DNA of 9,022 nt from an uncultured Bacteroidales bacterium (GTDB lineage Bacteria; Bacteroidota; Bacteroidia; Bacteroidales; Paludibacteraceae): assembly GCA_946615455.1 (NCBI GenBank), contig CAMOHN010000036.1, positions 1 through 9,022 on the forward strand, given 5' to 3'. A program made the translations under genes and the position numbers. A model generated the notes under the pieces. That model made no database searches and was not told the origin of the DNA. It saw nothing but the letters and a program-made list of their open reading frames with translations. Positions within the stretch are counted from its first letter, which is position 1, and every line of letters starts with the position of its first letter. Positions 5,742 to 9,022 of the stretch are shown here, piece after piece.

Positions 5742-5779
5742 TTTTTGCCTGCAAAATGTGTATTTTGCAGGCAAAAAAG
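5742..5779. repeat. Perfect 17-bp palindrome with 4-nt centre upstream of the pnt promoter
   Basis: The left arm 5742-5758 (six T, then GCCTGCAAAAT) and the right arm 5763-5779 (ATTTTGCAGGC, then six A) are exact reverse complements around GTGT. It directly abuts the -33 box (5738-5741) with no gap and lies in the 3' untranslated region of the barrel gene. The T-run is on the 5' side and the A-run on the 3' side on both strands, the reverse of an intrinsic terminator. It is therefore a candidate activator or repressor site, or an RNA 3'-end protecting hairpin. The right-arm end AGGCAAAAAAG (5770-5780) recurs at 5801-5811. Confidence 0.7.
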
Positions 5780-5822
5780 GTACATTTTTGTATCTATAGA
5801 GGCAAAAAAGAGAGTCCGCAGC

Positions 5823-8753
5823 TTAGCGCATGGGAGGTGGACCCATGGGCATGCCATTGCCTGAAGGCTTGCCGCCGTTCTCAATCATCTCTTGCATATA
5901 GCCGCCCATGCCCGTGGCTTTCAGATCGCCCATACGATTGAACTTATAGGTGAAAGTGAGCAGGAAATAGGTTGGTAGCGTGTTGGCTTTGACATACTGC
6001 ACATAGTTCTCACCCACTGTTTGCAAAATATTCTTCTTTTGGTGTAGAATATCAAAGGCTTTGAGCGACAGGGTGGCAAACCCCCATGTCTTGTCCACCG
6101 AGGCATTGAGCAGTATCTCGTTCACATCGGTCAGCCCCGTATAACCGTAGCGGGCGGTATAGCCGCAGTCGGCAGACAGATTCCACGACTTGGGCAAGTG
6201 CCACTGCATGTCACCCGTCACTGTCCAGTCGGTCACATTGGTCACCGACGAACCGGTTAGGCTGTTCTGTGTGCGCGAATAAATAACACTGCCCACAATG
6301 CCAATGTCAACCAGGTCGTGCGTGAAACGTAGTGTCAGGCTCTCGCTCAGGCGCAGATTGCCCGTGCGACTCTCTTGTCCCAGACCGAAGGTGTTTTGCT
6401 CCAACCATTGGTTGATGGTAGCGGCAGTCTGTTCGCGTGACAGGTAGGCAAGGCGTTGGTTATAGCGAACCTCGGTGCGGGTGTGGAACTGCATGAGTTT
6501 GTTGGCAAAAGGTGTGTTGAACATCACATCACCACTCACATCCCAGGGTGTACCATCGGCATTGACGGTCTGTTGATAGAGTTTACCCGTCTCGTCGTAG
6601 ATGGAGTTGTTCACCAGCGCGTCTTGTGTCACATTGCCGTGCAAACCTGCCATCACAGACCAGAATTTATCCTTGTCGAACTTGCTGTACATGGCGTGCA
6701 ACTGGTGTCGGAAAGCGGGCTTAAGTCCAAGGTTACCAACCGTTTCGTTCATGGCATTGCTGTTGTTGCGCACAGGCTCCATCTGCGTGACGGAGGGTTG
6801 CGTGTTGGTGCCGCGATAGAAAATGCGGGCAAACTCCTTTTTGCCGAAGTTGTATTTGAAACGCATGTTCGGACTCCAGTTCCACGCATAGATGGTGGTG
6901 TCGCGATGCAGCACATCGCCGTAGTAGGTCAGGTTGCGGGTCTGACTGGGGTTGAATTGTGCCCCGACGGTCAGATCCACTTGGTCTTTTATATAGCGGT
7001 AGTTCAGCCCCACAGCCTGCTGATAGAATCGGTTGGTCAAGCGGTTGGAATAGTTGTCGCTATAAATATAGGTCTGGCTGTTGAGGTCATAGTCATACTG
7101 GTCTTTTTTGCTTTGTCTGAGGTTGGTGCTGAACATGAGCACCGTCTCCAAAAAATGGTTCTTACCGTAGATAGGCTCCACATACGATGCCCGCAAGCGT
7201 AGGTTTAGCGCATCGTTGCCCGAACTGGTGTTCTGATTAACCTTGGCACTATCACCGAGGTTGTCATAGGCATAGGTGTTGGTCTTTCCCTTCACATCGG
7301 TGAACTGCACATTGCCCGTCAGCGTGAGCGAGCGCCCGGGGTGAAGGAACTTGTGGTTGTAGTTCACCCGCACGCGAGCGCCAATCTCGTCTTGGTTGCT
7401 GAATCGGTTCTGATAGCCGTCGCTCATCAGCACATTACCTGTATTGGTGTAGGTGTAGCCCGTGTGGTCGGTCGACCGACCGTTGGTGTAGGTGATGCGC
7501 GGTTGGATGATGATTTTGTTGAGGGTATCTATCTGATACTCCAACTCAAAGCGTGCTTGCACATCCCAGGCGTGGCTCACCTTGTTGGCGCTGTCTGTGT
7601 TGTGGTAGGTGTTGTTGCCTGAATAGCTCTCTTTGTCCGAAAACGACTGTGTCGTGTTATACGAGTGGTTGAACATGCCGTCACCGCCAAAAGCCATCGA
7701 GGTCTGGCTATCGTGCTTGCGAATCTTCTTGTTCAGGTCGATATTGGTGTTCACACCGAGGTTCTCGCTCCATGTGATGCCCGTGTTGTTACCCGAGAAC
7801 GAGCTACGCCCGCGCCCTGAACGGATGTCGTTGGTGTTGTTGGCACTGCCGATGATGGTGGTCTGGCTCTCACCTAACAACAGGTTGGTGAACACACCGG
7901 CGGTATAGCGAAAGTCGTCTTGGAAGAAGTGTTTTGTACGTTCACCGGCTGTGGCACCATAGGCAGGGTCGGCATAGTTGAACCAACCCTCGTTCTCGGT
8001 CACCATGTCGGCACCTATACCGCCGTTGTAGTTGCCGAATACGCCGCGTTTACGGCTCTCCTTGAGCGTTAGGTTGATGATACGCTCGGTCTCATCGTCT
8101 TCAAACCCCGTCATCTTAGCGGTCTCGGACTTCTCGTCAATAACCTGTATCTTTTCAATCATCTCGGCAGGGATGTTTTTGGTGGCACTTTGTACATCGT
8201 CTCCGAAGAATTTCTTGCCGTCAATGCGCACACCGGTAATGGTCTCACCATTGATGGTCACATTGCCCTCTTTGTCCACCTCCACACCATTCATCTTCTT
8301 CAATAGGTCTTCGACCATAGCGTTTTCGCCCACCTTGTAAGCAGCAGTGTTATACTCGATGGTGTCACCCTTGACCACCATCTCTGCGGCTTGTCCTTTC
8401 ACATCCACTTCGCCTAACACTTGCAGCGACTCTTTCAAACTGACCGTTGCCGCTGTAACCACAAGGTTGCTGTTGGCTTTTTTCTTACTGACCTCCAACG
8501 TTACTTCTTTCTCTTCGAAACCCACGCTGCTCACGCGCATCGAATAGGTGCCTTCTGCCACACGGTCAATATAGTAGTTGCCATCCAAGTCGGCTTGTGT
8601 ACCATGTTTCAACTCCTTACCTTGGTACAAGACCACCGTTGCCATCTCAATGGGGTCGCCCGTAGTGGCATGGATGACTTTACCCGTAACAATGTATTGA
8701 GCCGACACTGTCGTTGATAAAAATAAAAATAGAAAAAGAATGGGGTGTTTCAT
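5823..8753 (-). CDS. Outer-membrane beta-barrel protein, TonB-receptor-like with carboxypeptidase-regulatory domain
   Basis: A 976-residue outer-membrane protein. A signal peptide (MKHPILFLFLFLSTTVSA, probable cleavage before Q19) is followed by a carboxypeptidase-regulatory-like beta-sandwich (about 20-90: VTGKVIHATTGDPIEMATV, DLDGNYYIDRVAEGTYSMRVSSVGFE). A plug-like domain follows (about 115-232), with DLLKKMNGVEVDKEGNVTING, VRIDGKKFFGDD, ATKNIPAEMIEKIQVID and ERIINLTLKE. From about 235 to 945 there are many alternating aromatic strands, as in the Bacteroidota outer-membrane beta-barrel family (OMP_b-brl_3 type). The end is a Gly/Met/Pro-rich tail, GKPSGNGMPMGPPPMR. It is not SusC-like and no SusD gene is beside it. 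The substrate cannot be told. The start is ATG 8753 because it alone gives a signal peptide: the frame runs open to 8861, but that part only shadows the upstream gene. It starts 10 nt after the chorismate mutase stop, so co-transcription is likely. Confidence 0.9.
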   Translation of the reverse strand: MKHPILFLFLFLSTTVSAQYIVTGKVIHATTGDPIEMATVVLYQGKELKHGTQADLDGNYYIDRVAEGTYSMRVSSVGFEEKEVTLEVSKKKANSNLVVTAATVSLKESLQVLGEVDVKGQAAEMVVKGDTIEYNTAAYKVGENAMVEDLLKKMNGVEVDKEGNVTINGETITGVRIDGKKFFGDDVQSATKNIPAEMIEKIQVIDEKSETAKMTGFEDDETERIINLTLKESRKRGVFGNYNGGIGADMVTENEGWFNYADPAYGATAGERTKHFFQDDFRYTAGVFTNLLLGESQTTIIGSANNTNDIRSGRGRSSFSGNNTGITWSENLGVNTNIDLNKKIRKHDSQTSMAFGGDGMFNHSYNTTQSFSDKESYSGNNTYHNTDSANKVSHAWDVQARFELEYQIDTLNKIIIQPRITYTNGRSTDHTGYTYTNTGNVLMSDGYQNRFSNQDEIGARVRVNYNHKFLHPGRSLTLTGNVQFTDVKGKTNTYAYDNLGDSAKVNQNTSSGNDALNLRLRASYVEPIYGKNHFLETVLMFSTNLRQSKKDQYDYDLNSQTYIYSDNYSNRLTNRFYQQAVGLNYRYIKDQVDLTVGAQFNPSQTRNLTYYGDVLHRDTTIYAWNWSPNMRFKYNFGKKEFARIFYRGTNTQPSVTQMEPVRNNSNAMNETVGNLGLKPAFRHQLHAMYSKFDKDKFWSVMAGLHGNVTQDALVNNSIYDETGKLYQQTVNADGTPWDVSGDVMFNTPFANKLMQFHTRTEVRYNQRLAYLSREQTAATINQWLEQNTFGLGQESRTGNLRLSESLTLRFTHDLVDIGIVGSVIYSRTQNSLTGSSVTNVTDWTVTGDMQWHLPKSWNLSADCGYTARYGYTGLTDVNEILLNASVDKTWGFATLSLKAFDILHQKKNILQTVGENYVQYVKANTLPTYFLLTFTYKFNRMGDLKATGMGGYMQEMIENGGKPSGNGMPMGPPPMR

Positions 8754-8763
8754 AGTCTGTGTG

Positions 8764-9022
8764 TTATTGGTGGCGAATACTCTCCTTATGTAGAGCCTCA
8801 TAGATGTCTGCCACGGTTTGGGGGTTGATATGGTGTTGTTCAGCCCATTTGATGCGGGCATCGCGAATGGCTTGAAAACGGGTGGGTTGCACCACAGGGA
8901 TGCCTTCCTGGCGTTTGTACAGACCTATACGGCGGCTGATGGTCATACGCTGCTGTATGGTCTGCCATAGATTGTCGTCCACTTCGTCCATCATGGCGCG
9001 AAACCAACGGAGCGTCAAGGGG
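8764..9022 (-). CDS. Chorismate mutase type II domain, C-terminal end of a larger gene (partial)
   Basis: The frame is open to the window edge, so only the last 85 or so residues are visible. They form an all-helical AroQ-type chorismate mutase, which converts chorismate to prephenate on the way to phenylalanine and tyrosine. Counting from the TTG at 9018, residues matching the E. coli mutase active site are R4 or R7 (Arg11), R24 in QQRMTIS (Arg28), K35 in IGLYK (Lys39), R47 in QPTR (Arg51), S80 and Q84 in ESIRHQ (Ser84, Gln88). In Bacteroidales this sequence type usually ends a bifunctional DAHP synthase/chorismate mutase. The fusion partner cannot be confirmed because it lies outside the window. 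The barrel gene follows after 10 nt on the same strand. Confidence 0.85.
   Translation of the reverse strand, partial: PLTLRWFRAMMDEVDDNLWQTIQQRMTISRRIGLYKRQEGIPVVQPTRFQAIRDARIKWAEQHHINPQTVADIYEALHKESIRHQ

Noticed and set aside
5742..5779. Intrinsic terminator for the barrel gene
   Set aside because: The T-run is on the 5' side of the stem and the A-run on the 3' side on both strands, the opposite of a terminator. Kept as a palindrome of unknown role.
6456..7202. Plus-strand open frame of 248 codons opposite the barrel gene
   Set aside because: It is antisense to a well-supported outer-membrane protein gene and shows no signal peptide, motif or plausible promoter.
8754..8861. Upstream extension of the barrel protein by 36 residues
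   Set aside because: The added part lies inside the chorismate mutase gene in another frame and would bury the clear signal peptide that begins at ATG 8753.
1..9022. Defence island, mobile element, CRISPR array, tRNA or rRNA
   Set aside because: No transposase, integrase, nuclease-effector pair, regularly spaced repeat or tRNA-like cloverleaf was seen. The helicase has a housekeeping repair architecture and no defence partner beside it.

Overview
The window looks like a piece of a Bacteroidales chromosome, perhaps a Prevotella-like gut, oral or rumen lineage. The evidence is two promoters of the Bacteroidota form (TTTG, 19 bp, TAnnTTTG), the lack of strong Shine-Dalgarno sites, a carboxypeptidase-regulatory/plug/beta-barrel outer-membrane protein, a three-gene proton-translocating transhydrogenase, a DAHP synthase/chorismate mutase-type C-terminus, and a secreted subtilisin with a short YIVRNG...YDLNGR tail. 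The genus is a guess.

Layout. 1-891 (+): C-terminal part of an S8 subtilisin-like protease. 892-1089: a compact minus-strand ncRNA gene with its own promoter, a leader hairpin, a 97-nt rod that I read as the small SRP RNA (ffs), and a T-run directly after its terminal stem. 1090-2502 (+): RecD-like superfamily 1 helicase, starting 9 nt beyond the -33 box of the RNA gene. 2496-5587 (-): the transhydrogenase operon pntAA-pntAB-pntB. Its last gene overlaps the helicase tail to tail by 7 bp. 5588-5822: an unusually structured control region for pnt. 5823-8753 (-): large outer-membrane beta-barrel protein. 8764-9022 (-): C-terminal chorismate mutase domain of a gene that runs off the window, 10 nt upstream of the barrel gene and probably co-transcribed with it.

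The three pnt products together form the membrane enzyme that couples proton flow to hydride transfer between NADH and NADP+. PntAA binds NAD(H), PntAB and the N-terminal part of PntB form the proton channel, and the C-terminal part of PntB binds NADP(H).

The part most worth a second look is the pnt control region. A perfect 17-bp palindrome abuts the -33 box. A 9-bp inverted repeat straddles the predicted start of transcription. The roughly 118-nt leader can fold into an H-type pseudoknot (11/12-bp and 8-bp stems, 6-, 1- and 8-nt loops) just upstream of the pntAA start codon. This could be an undescribed cis-regulatory RNA, but it rests on one sequence and needs comparative support. Other points of interest are the atypical apical loop of the SRP RNA, the His-to-Asn change in the PntB proton channel, and a repeat-containing extended linker in PntB. 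I see no mobile element, CRISPR array, tRNA, rRNA or defence system.
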